Shown: positions 34,584-43,852 of the stretch, in pieces | Layout of the letters: every line of letters begins with the position of its first letter | Position numbering within the stretch: the first letter of the stretch is position 1 | NCBI GenBank assembly: GCA_023260975.1 | Contig: JALQTK010000011.1 | Location: forward strand, 1 to 45,927 | Direction of reading: 5' to 3' | Length of the DNA: 45,927 nucleotides | From: Pseudidiomarina sp. | GTDB lineage: Bacteria > Pseudomonadota > Gammaproteobacteria > Enterobacterales > Alteromonadaceae | Notes under the pieces: generated by a model | Seen by the model: only the letters and a program-made list of their open reading frames with translations | Told to the model about the DNA's origin: nothing | Databases searched by the model: none | Position numbers and translations under genes: made by a program

Positions 34584-36092
34584 TTGCTGCAACAGTCGAT
34601 CGAGAGCACGAAAGCTGAGCGCTTCGGCGAGGTGCTTGCGCAAAATAGTGGTGCTTTGGTCGAGGTCAGCGATCGTGCGAGCGAGCCGAAGCAAGCGGTG
34701 ATAAGCACGATGCGAGAGGCTGAATTGTTCGATGGCGCGCACGAGAAAGTCGTGATCATCGCTGCTGAGTAAGCAGTGTTCGGCTAATTGGGCCGGGCGC
34801 ATCTCGCTATTTAAGCAGTGTTGGCGCTGCTGTTGTAGTGCTCTGACAGCAATCACTTGCGCACGCCACTGTGGCGATATCGGCTCACTCACGCTTACTT
34901 GCTGCTTCAGCACCTCAGGTTGTCGTGGTACCTCAACTTGCATATCGATACGATCCAGCAATGGGCCCGATAAACGACCAAGATACTTAATGATTTGGTC
35001 CGGGCTGGCACGGGCACTGCTGAGGTTTCCGTCAAAGTGGCCACAGGGTGATGGATTCAAGGCACAAACTAATTGAAACTGCGCTGGAAAGGTAATTTGA
35101 TGGGCCGCTCGGCTAATGGTTACCTGCCCAGACTCTAGTGGCTCACGCAGCGAATCCAGCACATGCCGGGAAAACTCTGGTAACTCGTCTAAAAATAATA
35201 AGCCTTTATGTGCCAGCGATATCTCACCGGGCTGTGGTGGCGAGCCACCACCCACTAGTGCCGCAGCTGAGCAAGAATGATGTGGATTGCGCATGGCGCG
35301 TTGGCGCCAATCTTGCTGCTGCTGTGCACCACCACTAATCGACCGCAGCGCCGCAACCGCTAACCCCTCACTCTCACTGAGGGCTGGCAACAGCCCAAGT
35401 AAACGCTGCGCTAACATAGTTTTGCCAGTACCCGGTGGGCCAACAAAGAGTAGGTGATGGCCACCAGCAGCGGCCAGTAACAATGCCCGTTTAGCTTGCT
35501 GCTGACCAATCACATCGGCAACATCCAAATGGCTATCGGCAAGCTCACCGCCGAGCTGTAGCGGCTTAATGTAAGGCAGTGGATGCGGCGTAGTTAGGTG
35601 ATCGACAACGTCGCGTAAACTAATCGCCGCCACACATTGCTGTTGCTGCAATACCGCAGCTTCGCTCTCATTATCAGCGGGAATAACCGCTTCGCGGCCT
35701 TCATTGCGGCACGCCATCATCGCTGGCAAAATGCCACTGACACCGCGCAAGTCACCGTTGAGTGTCAGCTCACCATAGAACTCGCGACCTACCACCGCTT
35801 TCTCGGGGATTTGGTCGGCTGCCACTAATATACCAATTGCTATAGCAAGATCGTAACGCGCGCCATACTTGGGCAAATCGGCAGGCGCTAGGTTCACGGT
35901 GATTTTGACCGCTTTCGGAAAGTCGTAGTGGCTGGCCAGAATTGCTGAGCGGACCCGATCACGGGCTTCTCGCACCCCGGTTTGCGGCAACCCAACCATA
36001 GAAAATGCTGGCAGACCGCCAGCCAAACATACCTCAACCGTCACTAACGGTGCGTCGATACCTTGCAGCGCGCGGGTATACACCCGCGCCAA
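34569..36092 (-). CDS. comM: ComM/YifB family Mg-chelatase-like AAA+ ATPase
   Basis: A hexameric helicase that speeds branch migration during natural transformation in Vibrio and Acinetobacter. About 507 residues: an N-terminal domain with DAPLVTVEVCLAGGLPAFSMVGLP and VNLAPADLPKYGARYDLAIA, Walker A GPPGTGKT, Walker B LLFLDELPEF, a sensor-like ALNPSPCGHF and a C-terminal helical domain. No ATG gives a family-like N-terminus; TTG at 36092 (MARVYTRAL) aligns best with E. coli YifB, and TTG at 36128, just after an in-frame stop, is the other option. The start is therefore uncertain. Confidence 0.92.
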   Translation of the reverse strand: MARVYTRALQGIDAPLVTVEVCLAGGLPAFSMVGLPQTGVREARDRVRSAILASHYDFPKAVKITVNLAPADLPKYGARYDLAIAIGILVAADQIPEKAVVGREFYGELTLNGDLRGVSGILPAMMACRNEGREAVIPADNESEAAVLQQQQCVAAISLRDVVDHLTTPHPLPYIKPLQLGGELADSHLDVADVIGQQQAKRALLLAAAGGHHLLFVGPPGTGKTMLAQRLLGLLPALSESEGLAVAALRSISGGAQQQQDWRQRAMRNPHHSCSAAALVGGGSPPQPGEISLAHKGLLFLDELPEFSRHVLDSLREPLESGQVTISRAAHQITFPAQFQLVCALNPSPCGHFDGNLSSARASPDQIIKYLGRLSGPLLDRIDMQVEVPRQPEVLKQQVSVSEPISPQWRAQVIAVRALQQQRQHCLNSEMRPAQLAEHCLLSSDDHDFLVRAIEQFSLSHRAYHRLLRLARTIADLDQSTTILRKHLAEALSFRALDRLLQQLKQL

Positions 36093-36220
36093 ACGTAATG
36101 CTCGTGCGCTTTGCGAGTCAGCTACCAACTGTTAAGGCTAGTTGGCACCGCGCACAACAGCAATAGCGCGATCACGCATTCTCGCGGCGGATATTGCTGA
36201 GGTGAAAGCGTAAAGGTGAG

Positions 36221-36961
36221 CTACCAATAATGCTCAATGGTGACGTTACCGGGGGTGCGCCGCAGGTTTTTCGATAAGCCTTTGCTGGCGAGCAGTTCGC
36301 GGGCATCGCGGATCATCTCCGGATTGCCGCAAAGCATCAGTTGTGAGCGCGTAGTCAATTCACAACCCACGGCGACCTCTAATTCGCCACTCCTGATTAG
36401 CGCTGGAATGCGGCCCCGCAAAGCACCGCTGTAATCTTCGCGGCTCACCACCGGTTGATACACAAATTGCCCAGCACGCTCGGTGAGCCACTCGGCAATC
36501 AGCGGCTGATAGGCCAGATCTTCGGCATGGCGTACAGCATGAACCAAGTGAATGCGAGCAAAGCGTTGCCACGGCTCAGCGGTGGTCAGCATCGAAAAAT
36601 ACGGGCCAATACCGGTACCGGTGCCGATCAGCCATAAATCATCGCCATCGGGCACTTCGTTCAAGGTAAAAAAGCCGCTGGCTGGCTGCGATACTTCAAT
36701 GTGTTGGCCAGCATTGAGCTGGTGCAGTGCTGGTGAAAACAGCCCGTCATGCACGCGGTTGACCAAAAAATCGAGCACCGGGTCGGCGGGGCCATTCACT
36801 AATGAATAAGCGCGCTGTACGCGCTGCCCATCGATGTTTAACGCTAACCGAACAAATTGCCCAGCGACAAAGGTAAATGGCTCAGTACGCACGCGTAAAC
36901 TGAATAACTCGCTATTCCAAGCATAATTTTCAATCACTTCGCCAGCTAACCACTGCGCCAT
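36221..36961 (-). CDS. fpr: Ferredoxin/flavodoxin-NADP+ reductase
   Basis: An FAD enzyme that passes electrons between NADPH and ferredoxin or flavodoxin. The 246-residue protein has the FAD-binding QRAYSLVNGP motif (RxYS), the linker FLVNRVHDGLFSPALHQL, the NADP phosphate loop LIGTGTGIGPYFSML and the C-terminal MLCGNPEMIRDARELL and RRTPGNVTIEHYW ending. This ending with a C-terminal aromatic residue is the subclass seen in E. coli Fpr. It is transcribed after ubiK, with 6 nt between stop and start. Confidence 0.93.
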   Translation of the reverse strand: MAQWLAGEVIENYAWNSELFSLRVRTEPFTFVAGQFVRLALNIDGQRVQRAYSLVNGPADPVLDFLVNRVHDGLFSPALHQLNAGQHIEVSQPASGFFTLNEVPDGDDLWLIGTGTGIGPYFSMLTTAEPWQRFARIHLVHAVRHAEDLAYQPLIAEWLTERAGQFVYQPVVSREDYSGALRGRIPALIRSGELEVAVGCELTTRSQLMLCGNPEMIRDARELLASKGLSKNLRRTPGNVTIEHYW

Positions 36962-36967
36962 GGCTGA

Positions 36968-37216
36968 TTAGTCCTTAGGCGCTGGTGGTTGCATAGTTGC
37001 TAACTGCTGCTCAAGCTGGTCAACACGCTGGCGCAGGCGCAGCAATAATTGCTGCTGCAGATCTAATTCTTCGCGGGTTACCACGTCTAATTTACTCAGC
37101 TGTTGCTGTAAAATTTGCTTGATGCGTTGCTCCAAGCCACCGGCAAAATCTTTTACCCCAGCAGGAATACTGTCGTTGATTTGGCGGGCAATATCTTCAA
37201 TTTTTTTGGCATCCAT
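36968..37216 (-). CDS. ubiK: Ubiquinone biosynthesis accessory factor UbiK (BMFP family)
   Basis: An 82-residue protein that starts MDAKKIEDIARQINDSIPAGVKDF, with the amphipathic N-terminus and C-terminal coiled coil (about 45-76, LQQQLLLRLRQRVDQLEQQLATM) of the YqiC/BMFP family. In E. coli UbiK binds UbiJ and is needed for full aerobic ubiquinone synthesis. It is divergent from rep with 113 nt between starts and precedes fpr on the same strand. The family match is clear despite the short length. Confidence 0.9.
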   Translation of the reverse strand: MDAKKIEDIARQINDSIPAGVKDFAGGLEQRIKQILQQQLSKLDVVTREELDLQQQLLLRLRQRVDQLEQQLATMQPPAPKD

Positions 37217-37329
37217 AATGGCTCCTCATGTGGCTGCTAGCAGTCACTGCGTTATTTGCATTTAGCTTAGCAGTTCTTTGCGGTAAAATCTGCCGCTCGT
37301 TCGCACTATACTGACTGCCAAGGAAGCTC

Positions 37330-39354
37330 ATGCTGCAACTCAACCCTCGCCAAACACAAGCGGTGCGCGCCATAGATGGCCCGGTGCTGGTGTTGGCCGG
37401 TGCTGGTAGCGGCAAGACCCGAGTTATTACCGAAAAAATCGCCTATTTGATCACCCGCTGTGGTTATTCGGCGCGTAATATCGCCGCGGTGACCTTTACC
37501 AATAAAGCCGCGCGGGAAATGAAAGAGCGTGTTGGTCATAGTCTTGGCCGCGAGCACACCCGCGGCTTAACGGTATCGACGTTTCATAACCTCGGGCTAA
37601 CAATTATTCGCAAAGAAGTCACCCGCCTAAACATGAAGCCAGGTTTTTCGCTGTTTGATGACCAAGATAGTTTCGCCTTGCTCAAAGCGCTTACCGAGGA
37701 CGACTGGGACGACGATAAACAACTGCTGAAACTATTACAAAGCCAAATCAGTCATTGGAAAAATGCCATGCTGTCGCCACAACAGGCGCTGGAGCAGGCA
37801 AAATTGCCTGATGAACGACTATTTGCCGAAATTTATCAGCGCTATAGCCAAAATATGCGTGCCTGTAATGCGCTCGATTTTGATGATTTAATTTTACTGC
37901 CTACGCTACTGCTGCAGAACAATGAAGCAGCACGAGCGCGCTGGCAGAGTAAGTTTAAATACCTGCTGGTCGATGAATACCAAGATACCAACACTTCACA
38001 GTATCAACTGGTGCGCCTGCTGGTGGGTGAGCGCGCGCGCTTCACCGTGGTCGGCGACGATGACCAATCAATTTACTCATGGCGTGGTGCGCAACCGCAA
38101 AATTTGGCGCTATTACAGGCCGATTTCCCCCAGCTTGAGGTGATAAAACTCGAGCAAAACTATCGCTCGCACGGGCGTATATTAAAAGCTGCGAATATTT
38201 TGATTGAGAACAATCCGCACGTATTTGAAAAAAAGCTGTTCTCAGAGATGGAGTACGGGGTGCCATTGCGGGTGATTTATGGCAAAAATGAAGAGCATGA
38301 AGCCGACCGAGTGGTGGCTGAAATTGTCCGTAAGCGCTTCCTCGAACGCACACCCTATAGTCATTTTGCCTTGCTCTATCGCGGCAATCACCAAGCCCGA
38401 TTATTTGAGAAAGCCATGCTCACTCACCGCATACCCTACAAAATAAGTGGCGGACAGAGCTTTTTTGCCCGCGCTGAAGTGAAGGATATGATGGCCTACT
38501 TGCGCCTGCTGGTGAATCCTGATGACGATACCGCACTTATTCGGATTATCAATGTGCCCAAACGCGGCATCGGCCCGGGTACGCTTGAACGTATTGGTGA
38601 GCTCGCTAATGAGTTGGGCGTCACCATGTTAGCCGCCGCACAGCACCAAGCGCTGAAAACCCGTCTCGGCAGTCGTGAGTATCAGTCGGTACAGTACTTT
38701 ACCCAGCTCATGGTCACTACGGCGCAGAAATGTCTGCACGCCGACGACGCGCCGAGCGCACTGTATGACTTACTGCGCACTATCGCCATGGAAGAATGGC
38801 TGTATGAGACCAGCCCCAGCCAAGCCGCCGCTGAAATGCGTTATAAGAACGTCAGTGAATTATTACGCTGGGTAGTAGAAATGCTAAAAGGTGATGACGA
38901 GCATGAGCCACTCACACTTGATGACGCCATTGCTAAACTCTGTTTGCGCGACTTAATGAGTCGCAACGAGCAAGAGGAGCAAGGAGATCAAGTCCAGCTG
39001 ATGACCTTGCACGCCTCAAAAGGCCTTGAATTTCCGCATGTATTTATGGTCGGTATGGAAGAGGGTTTGTTGCCGCACCAGTCCAGTATAGATAGCGACA
39101 TGGTTGAGGAAGAACGCCGCTTAGCCTATGTAGGGATTACCCGCGCGCAGCAATCATTGACCTTTACGATGGCGCGCGAGCGCCGCCAATATGGTGAGGT
39201 GGTGCACCCAGAAGCGAGTCGGTTTTTGTTTGAACTGCCACAAGACGACGTGGAATGGGAAGACCAAAAAGTGATTACCGAAGAGAGTAAAGAGCAATCT
39301 AGACTGAGCGGGGTTGCGCTGTTGCGCAAAGCGTTAGAACAGCAACCCAAATAG
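37330..39354 (+). CDS. rep: ATP-dependent DNA helicase Rep
   Basis: A superfamily 1A 3'-5' helicase that clears proteins from DNA ahead of the replisome. The 674-residue protein has Walker A GAGSGKT (residues 24-30), FTNKAAREMKER, VDEYQDTN, DDQSIYSWRGA, QNYRSH, VQLMTLHASKGLEF and RLAYVGITRA, all SF1A motifs in order. Length is the same as E. coli Rep (673) and shorter than UvrD or PcrA; LNPRQTQAVRAIDGPVLVLAG at the start is Rep-like. AAGGAAG precedes the ATG. A perfect hairpin spans the stop codon. Confidence 0.96.
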   Translation: MLQLNPRQTQAVRAIDGPVLVLAGAGSGKTRVITEKIAYLITRCGYSARNIAAVTFTNKAAREMKERVGHSLGREHTRGLTVSTFHNLGLTIIRKEVTRLNMKPGFSLFDDQDSFALLKALTEDDWDDDKQLLKLLQSQISHWKNAMLSPQQALEQAKLPDERLFAEIYQRYSQNMRACNALDFDDLILLPTLLLQNNEAARARWQSKFKYLLVDEYQDTNTSQYQLVRLLVGERARFTVVGDDDQSIYSWRGAQPQNLALLQADFPQLEVIKLEQNYRSHGRILKAANILIENNPHVFEKKLFSEMEYGVPLRVIYGKNEEHEADRVVAEIVRKRFLERTPYSHFALLYRGNHQARLFEKAMLTHRIPYKISGGQSFFARAEVKDMMAYLRLLVNPDDDTALIRIINVPKRGIGPGTLERIGELANELGVTMLAAAQHQALKTRLGSREYQSVQYFTQLMVTTAQKCLHADDAPSALYDLLRTIAMEEWLYETSPSQAAAEMRYKNVSELLRWVVEMLKGDDEHEPLTLDDAIAKLCLRDLMSRNEQEEQGDQVQLMTLHASKGLEFPHVFMVGMEEGLLPHQSSIDSDMVEEERRLAYVGITRAQQSLTFTMARERRQYGEVVHPEASRFLFELPQDDVEWEDQKVITEESKEQSRLSGVALLRKALEQQPK

Positions 39355-39371
39355 TTATTCGGGTTGCTGTT
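39338..39371. terminator. Perfect 11-bp inverted repeat spanning the rep stop codon
   Basis: AACAGCAACCC (39338-39348) pairs with GGGTTGCTGTT (39361-39371) across a 12-nt loop that contains the rep TAG. It stands between convergent rep and the cytochrome c5 gene. No T-run follows directly on either side, so its efficiency as an intrinsic terminator is uncertain. Confidence 0.55.
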
Positions 39372-39379
39372 ATGGCGAT

Positions 39380-39808
39380 TTATAACTCGGCAATCATATA
39401 ATCAATGGCTGCTTGAATTTCATCATCGCTGCAATTGCCGCAGGTACCTTTGGCCGGCATCGCGTTATAACCCTCAATGGCATGCCGTAATACGGTGTCC
39501 ATGCCTTGCGCCAAACGTGGCTCCCAATCGGCCGCATCATTCAGCTTCGGCGCATTCAATACACCACTGGTATGACAGGCGGCGCAGAACTGTTTATAAA
39601 CCGCATCGCCAGCGCGCGCTTGTTGACTACCACTCTCTGCAACTGGAGTTGCGCCAGCTACGCGAACTTTACCAATTGGCGCAATACGCTGTTCCAGCGA
39701 ACTGGTCGACTGCGCCTGGGGCAACATGGCAGCAGCAGCGCTTCCAACCACAACCGCTAACGCGGCAACCAAAACACGACTGGTTTTTACAACATTTACT
39801 CGCTTCAC
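39380..39808 (-). CDS. Cytochrome c5 family protein
   Basis: A small periplasmic electron carrier. The 142-residue protein has an N-terminal hydrophobic segment (about 11-29) that may be a signal peptide or membrane anchor, then a monohaem domain with CAACH (Cys75, Cys78, His79) and axial methionine in YNAMPAKG. The extra pair TCGNC near the C-terminus is the cytochrome c5 disulfide. It could donate electrons to an oxidase such as the aa3 enzyme encoded 39 kb away, but this is inference. It is a single gene. Confidence 0.92.
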   Translation of the reverse strand: MKRVNVVKTSRVLVAALAVVVGSAAAAMLPQAQSTSSLEQRIAPIGKVRVAGATPVAESGSQQARAGDAVYKQFCAACHTSGVLNAPKLNDAADWEPRLAQGMDTVLRHAIEGYNAMPAKGTCGNCSDDEIQAAIDYMIAEL

Positions 39809-39930
39809 TGTACACTCCTAACATGAGCTGCCGAGCTGCTACGCTCGAAATTGTTGCTGAGATTATAGCCATATTCGGTGCGCGGATAAACACTTCCGTG
39901 CAGCTCTTTTACTACGACCAAGCTGGTGCT

Positions 39931-40767
39931 TTAGATCGCAGCACTGACACTGGCGTTAGAATAACTATAACTACCTAACTCGATCACTTGATTACTGGCT
40001 TTTATCAAGGCTAGCGCCCGTTGTACGTTGGCGTCATGCACATGGCCCTCTAGTTCAATAAAGAAGTGATAAGCACCAAAACGCTGCCCAGTGGGGCGCG
40101 ACACCAACGCAGTTAGATTCACCCGCGCTAAGGCAAAGGCTTGTAAATGCTCGACCAGTAAGCCGGGATGGTCGGCATCATCGACAATAATAATGGCTGA
40201 CTTGTAGCGTTGGGCAGGATCACGTGCCGGTAAATCTTGGCTTGGCTGTAAGACAATAAAACGCGTTTGGTTGTGCGCCACATCAGTCACATCATGCACC
40301 ACGTGAGCAAAGCTATGCTCAGCAATAGTGTGCTCAGGCACCAGCGCCGCGGCTGGCCCCTCTTGGGCGAGCAACAAATGCAACGCCTCGGTATTACTCG
40401 CGGTGCTAATAATAGGTGCATTGCAACGTGCTAAAGCCTCGCTGCACTGCCCTTGCGCAACAAACTGCGCATAAATACGCTGCGGTTTGTGATGATTGGC
40501 AACCAACGAAAAACGCACTGGAATACTCAATTCAGCAATAATTTGCAGCGGTTGTTTCAATAACCCATCAATCACCGGTGAAACCACGCCTTCAACAATA
40601 TTCTCCAGCGGCACCACGGCAATTTCGCAATCCACCCCAACTGCAGCAAGCGTGCGTTGCAACGATGGATAAAATTGCAAACTGGCAGACGCGGCGGCAC
40701 TGGCGGCAAATTCACTCGCCGCCAGTTCAGAAAAGGTACCGGCCGGGCCTAAGGTCGCAATTCTCAC
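39931..40767 (-). CDS. pheA: Prephenate dehydratase (monofunctional)
   Basis: Converts prephenate to phenylpyruvate in phenylalanine synthesis. The 278-residue protein starts directly with RIATLGPAGTFSELAA and lacks the chorismate mutase domain that E. coli PheA carries. PLENIVEGVV and TRFIVL (catalytic TRF) are visible, and a C-terminal ACT domain (about 195-270, with HPGLLVEHLQAFALARVNLT and SRP) should bind phenylalanine for feedback control. Its start overlaps the GST stop by 4 nt (ATGA), so the two are coupled. Confidence 0.93.
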   Translation of the reverse strand: MRIATLGPAGTFSELAASEFAASAAASASLQFYPSLQRTLAAVGVDCEIAVVPLENIVEGVVSPVIDGLLKQPLQIIAELSIPVRFSLVANHHKPQRIYAQFVAQGQCSEALARCNAPIISTASNTEALHLLLAQEGPAAALVPEHTIAEHSFAHVVHDVTDVAHNQTRFIVLQPSQDLPARDPAQRYKSAIIIVDDADHPGLLVEHLQAFALARVNLTALVSRPTGQRFGAYHFFIELEGHVHDANVQRALALIKASNQVIELGSYSYSNASVSAAI

Positions 40768-41360
40768 AGCCCTTCAGCCTCCCGCGCCGCGGTTACTGCG
40801 TCGCGTTGATGAATACGCTCACGATAGGCCACCAGCACCGGCCAGTCGGCTAACGAAAAGTTGACGTAAGCGCCCCAGCCGAGTACGACATATAAGTACA
40901 TGTCGGCAATAGAATAGTGACCAGTTAAATGCTCTCGCTGCTGCAGCTGGGTGGTCAAATAATCGAATGCTTTACCGATCTTCTCCCGTGCTTTACTGCG
41001 CTCTTGCTCGCTGGCGCTGCGATCAAATAATGGTGCGTGGCTCTTGTGCACTTCGGTAGCAATATAATTGAGCCAACCAATCGCTTGGTAATACGCTAGC
41101 GTGCCGCTGCTGGGAAACAACTGCGTATCGGCTTGCTCGGCAACGTACATCAAAATAGCGTTAGCCTCGGTTAGCACCGTGCCATCATCCAGTTTCAACG
41201 CGGGTACATAACCTTTGGGATTGACCTGCAAAAAATCTTCACCCGATTTGGTTTTTAAGTTAGCGCGACTGACTTTATCCAAGTCGAAGGCTAAACCGGC
41301 CTCACGCAAAGCAATGTTAACCGCTAATGAACACGAACCTGGTAAATAATACAACTTCAT
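40764..41360 (-). CDS. Glutathione S-transferase (GstA/beta class-like)
   Basis: A 198-residue cytosolic GST. MKLYYLPGSCSLAVNIALREAG is the N-terminal thioredoxin-fold signature; Cys10 in PGSCSLA is the residue used by beta-class enzymes. NPKGYVPALKLDDGTVLTEANAIL contains the glutathione-binding loop and conserved Glu-Ala. The C-terminal helical domain includes HLTGHYSIADMYLYVVLGW. The physiological substrate is unknown. It is the first gene of a two-gene unit with pheA. Confidence 0.93.
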   Translation of the reverse strand: MKLYYLPGSCSLAVNIALREAGLAFDLDKVSRANLKTKSGEDFLQVNPKGYVPALKLDDGTVLTEANAILMYVAEQADTQLFPSSGTLAYYQAIGWLNYIATEVHKSHAPLFDRSASEQERSKAREKIGKAFDYLTTQLQQREHLTGHYSIADMYLYVVLGWGAYVNFSLADWPVLVAYRERIHQRDAVTAAREAEGL

Positions 41361-41457
41361 AACAACCTCGCGTAAAACACCAATAAGGTATTCAACTTAC
41401 TGCTTTTTTAATCGGTATGCTAGACTAGCTTTTCAAACTTTTGGAAGGCACAAAGAT

Positions 41458-42831
41458 ATGAGTTGGCTTGCTATTCTGCCGCCCTTGGTGGCCATCATTG
41501 TGGTGTTCTGGCGCAAAGAAGTAATCGGCGCTCTATTATTAGCGGTATTTAGCTCGGAATTATTACTTAGTGTGAGCGCCGATCAGCCGTTCGGCTATGC
41601 CTTTATTGGTACGCTGGAGCGCATTGTGTCGGTGTTCAGTTCCGCCGGCAATACCCGCATTTTAATCTTCAGTTTGTTAGTTGGTGCGCTGCTCGCCTAT
41701 ATTCGTGAGTCAGGCGGTGTCGCCGCTATGGTGGAAGCGTTGTTGCGCCGCGGTTTCGGTAAAACCAAGCGCAGCGCCAGCTTAATGACGGTGTTTACTG
41801 GCATCTTTGTTTTTGTTGAGTCCAATTTAAGCGTACTAACAGCGGGCATTTTGTCGCGCGGGTTATTCGAAAAATTAGGCATGAGCCGGGCACGGTTGGC
41901 CTATTTAATTGACAGTACCAGTGCACCGATTTGTATTTTGATTCTATTGAATGGCTGGGGCGCCTATGTGCTCGGCATGCTGGAACAACAGCAATTACCT
42001 GGCTCCGCGGTGGCCACCTTATGGGCGACTATACCCTTTAATTTTTATGCGTTAGTGACGCTGGGGTTAGTATTTTATACCGCTATTAGTACCAAGGTGC
42101 ATGGCCCGTTAGCCGCAGTTGAAGCACTCCCGCAGCCCGCCCAAGATATTCCAGCGCATGCGCCAAGCAATAGTAAAGCGCGCTACATGCTAGTGCCCTT
42201 GCTGGTGATGGTAATAGGCATGGTGGCCTTCATGATTGGCACGGGTGATGGTGATATCACCCAAGGCGATGGTTCGAAATCGGTACTATACGCCACCGCA
42301 TTGGCCTGTTTAGTCGCCTATGTGATGCTGCTGTTAAGCCGCCGCAATGACCATACCGAGCTAGTTCACATTGGCTTTAAGGGTATGGGCGAGTTACTGC
42401 CGTTGGTCACTATTGTATTGCTCAGTTTAGCCTTAGGCAGCAGCCTAAAAGAGCTCGGTACTGGGGTGTTTTTAGCCGGCCTGGTCGGTGATTACTTACC
42501 GCTGGTGTTTATCGCACCGATGTTATTTATTGCCGGCGCACTCATCTCTTTTTCTACTGGCACCTCGTGGGGCACCTTCGCAATCTTGATTCCGATTGCC
42601 GCACCGCTGATTATTGCACTCGATTTACCGGCGCCATTGATGCTCGCCGCGGTATTAGGTGGGGGTGTGTTCGGTGACCACTGTTCGCCAATTTCAGATA
42701 CCACTGCGGTCTCTTCATTAGCCTCTGGCTGTGATTTGCTTGAGCACGTGCGCACGCAGTTACCCTATGCGCTGGTTGCCGGTATCGCCACCATCCTGTT
42801 GTATCTAGTGGCTGGTATGGTGATGTTGTAA
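41458..42831 (+). CDS. Na+/H+ antiporter NhaC family protein
   Basis: A 457-residue membrane protein with about eleven helices. Family motifs include SLLVGALLAYIRESGGVAAM near the start, FVESNLSVLTAGILSRGLFEK, LAYLIDSTSAPICIL, and the C-terminal FSTGTSWGTFAILIPIAAPL and GGGVFGDHCSPISDTTAVSS. The last, with conserved Asp, His and Ser residues, likely lines the ion path. NhaC-type carriers swap Na+ for H+, and some members move other substrates, so the ion is inferred. AAGG precedes the ATG. A hairpin follows the gene. Confidence 0.93.
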   Translation: MSWLAILPPLVAIIVVFWRKEVIGALLLAVFSSELLLSVSADQPFGYAFIGTLERIVSVFSSAGNTRILIFSLLVGALLAYIRESGGVAAMVEALLRRGFGKTKRSASLMTVFTGIFVFVESNLSVLTAGILSRGLFEKLGMSRARLAYLIDSTSAPICILILLNGWGAYVLGMLEQQQLPGSAVATLWATIPFNFYALVTLGLVFYTAISTKVHGPLAAVEALPQPAQDIPAHAPSNSKARYMLVPLLVMVIGMVAFMIGTGDGDITQGDGSKSVLYATALACLVAYVMLLLSRRNDHTELVHIGFKGMGELLPLVTIVLLSLALGSSLKELGTGVFLAGLVGDYLPLVFIAPMLFIAGALISFSTGTSWGTFAILIPIAAPLIIALDLPAPLMLAAVLGGGVFGDHCSPISDTTAVSSLASGCDLLEHVRTQLPYALVAGIATILLYLVAGMVML

Positions 42832-42845
42832 CCTTGCCTAACGGT

Positions 42846-42877
42846 CTGCTGAGCTGCGTTATGAGCCAGCTCAGCAG
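42846..42877. terminator. Perfect 11-bp inverted repeat between nhaC-like gene and yqhA
   Basis: CTGCTGAGCTG (42846-42856) pairs with CAGCTCAGCAG (42867-42877) across a 10-nt loop, between two convergent genes. T-runs do not follow directly; a T6 comes 19 nt further on the + strand. It is probably a bidirectional transcript end. Confidence 0.55.
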
Positions 42878-42885
42878 CGCCAATT

Positions 42886-43383
42886 CTACTCATCGTTTTT
42901 TCGCGTCAGCTTATCTAAATAGCCCATTGCAAAGGCTGAGCCAACAAAGGTCAGGTGAATAATGACGTACCACATGATGGTTTCGTAGGGGATATTTTGC
43001 GCGTTCATAAACACTTTCAACAAGTGGATAGAGGAAATCGCTACAATCGACGCAGCGACTTTATTCTTCAAGCCGCCAGAATCGATCTTGCCTAACCACG
43101 CCAGTTTTTCCGAATCCCTATTAATGTCTAAGGTAGAAACAAAGTTTTCATAGCCGCTGAGCATGACCATCACCAACAGGCCACCAACCAAGGCAATATC
43201 AATCAGCGTCAGAGTCAGCAGAATTAAATCAACTTCCTTGATTTGAAAAATCACCGGCACCACATGAAACACTTCTTGGAAAAATTTCAGGCCCAGTAAA
43301 ATCACCGCAAGACTCAAGCCAAGGTAGATTGGCGCTAATAACCAACGCAAGCTATACATGAGGTTTTCGAGGAAACGCTCCAT
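42886..43383 (-). CDS. YqhA family membrane protein (TIGR00645)
   Basis: A 165-residue protein with about four helices (near 8-30, 52-78, 108-127, 138-155), starting [25 protein letters not shown]. The motifs [22 protein letters not shown] and [27 protein letters not shown] are diagnostic of the YqhA family. Function is unknown; E. coli yqhA is likewise uncharacterised. It is followed on the opposite side by nhaC, and yqaA lies downstream of no shared promoter that I can see. Confidence 0.9.
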   Translation of the reverse strand: MERFLENLMYSLRWLLAPIYLGLSLAVILLGLKFFQEVFHVVPVIFQIKEVDLILLTLTLIDIALVGGLLVMVMLSGYENFVSTLDINRDSEKLAWLGKIDSGGLKNKVAASIVAISSIHLLKVFMNAQNIPYETIMWYVIIHLTFVGSAFAMGYLDKLTRKNDE

Positions 43384-43423
43384 TCTTTATCTCTCCTTTG
43401 ATTGTAACGAAAGCAGTGCTGGG

Positions 43424-43849
43424 TTAGCTGCCAAACAGCAGCGTCATACTGCCAAGTATAGCCGCATAACGGCTCGCCTTACCAAGCGCCACCAACACTA
43501 AAAATAACAGTGGATGAACCCGCATCATACCGGCTACAAAGGTCAATGCATCGCCAACTAACGGCGCCCAGGTCAATAACAACGACCACTTGCCGTAGCG
43601 CTGAAACCAACGTTCGCCGCGCTGCAATCCCTCGGCCTTGAACGGAAACCACTTGCGCTGTTGAAAGCGCAACAAGTACCGACCCATGACATAGTTCAGC
43701 ACTGATCCAAGCACGTTGCCAGTGGTTGCTACCGCCAATAATAGCCACGGATCGTAACCACGCTGCTGGGCGGCAACCAATAGAATTTCTGAGCTACCGG
43801 GTAACACCGTGGCGGCCAAAAAAGCCGCCAAGAATAAGCTGATCAGCAT
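43424..43849 (-). CDS. YqaA family membrane protein (DedA/SNARE-associated superfamily)
   Basis: A 141-residue membrane protein with about four helices, starting MLISLFLAAFLAATVLPGSSE. The motifs GNVLGSVLNYVMGRYL and WSLLLTWAPLVGDALTFVAGMMR carry the glycine and arginine residues of the DedA superfamily, whose members act in lipid carrier flipping. YqaA itself has no defined substrate. The S9 peptidase gene stops 3 nt upstream of its start codon on the same strand, so the two are probably co-transcribed. Confidence 0.9.
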   Translation of the reverse strand: MLISLFLAAFLAATVLPGSSEILLVAAQQRGYDPWLLLAVATTGNVLGSVLNYVMGRYLLRFQQRKWFPFKAEGLQRGERWFQRYGKWSLLLTWAPLVGDALTFVAGMMRVHPLLFLVLVALGKASRYAAILGSMTLLFGS

Positions 43850-43852
43850 AGT

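Noticed and set aside
39364-39978. A 204-residue open frame on the plus strand
   Set aside because: It runs antisense through the cytochrome c5 gene, has no ribosome site and its product has no domain-like pattern; the minus-strand gene has a clear CxxCH domain.
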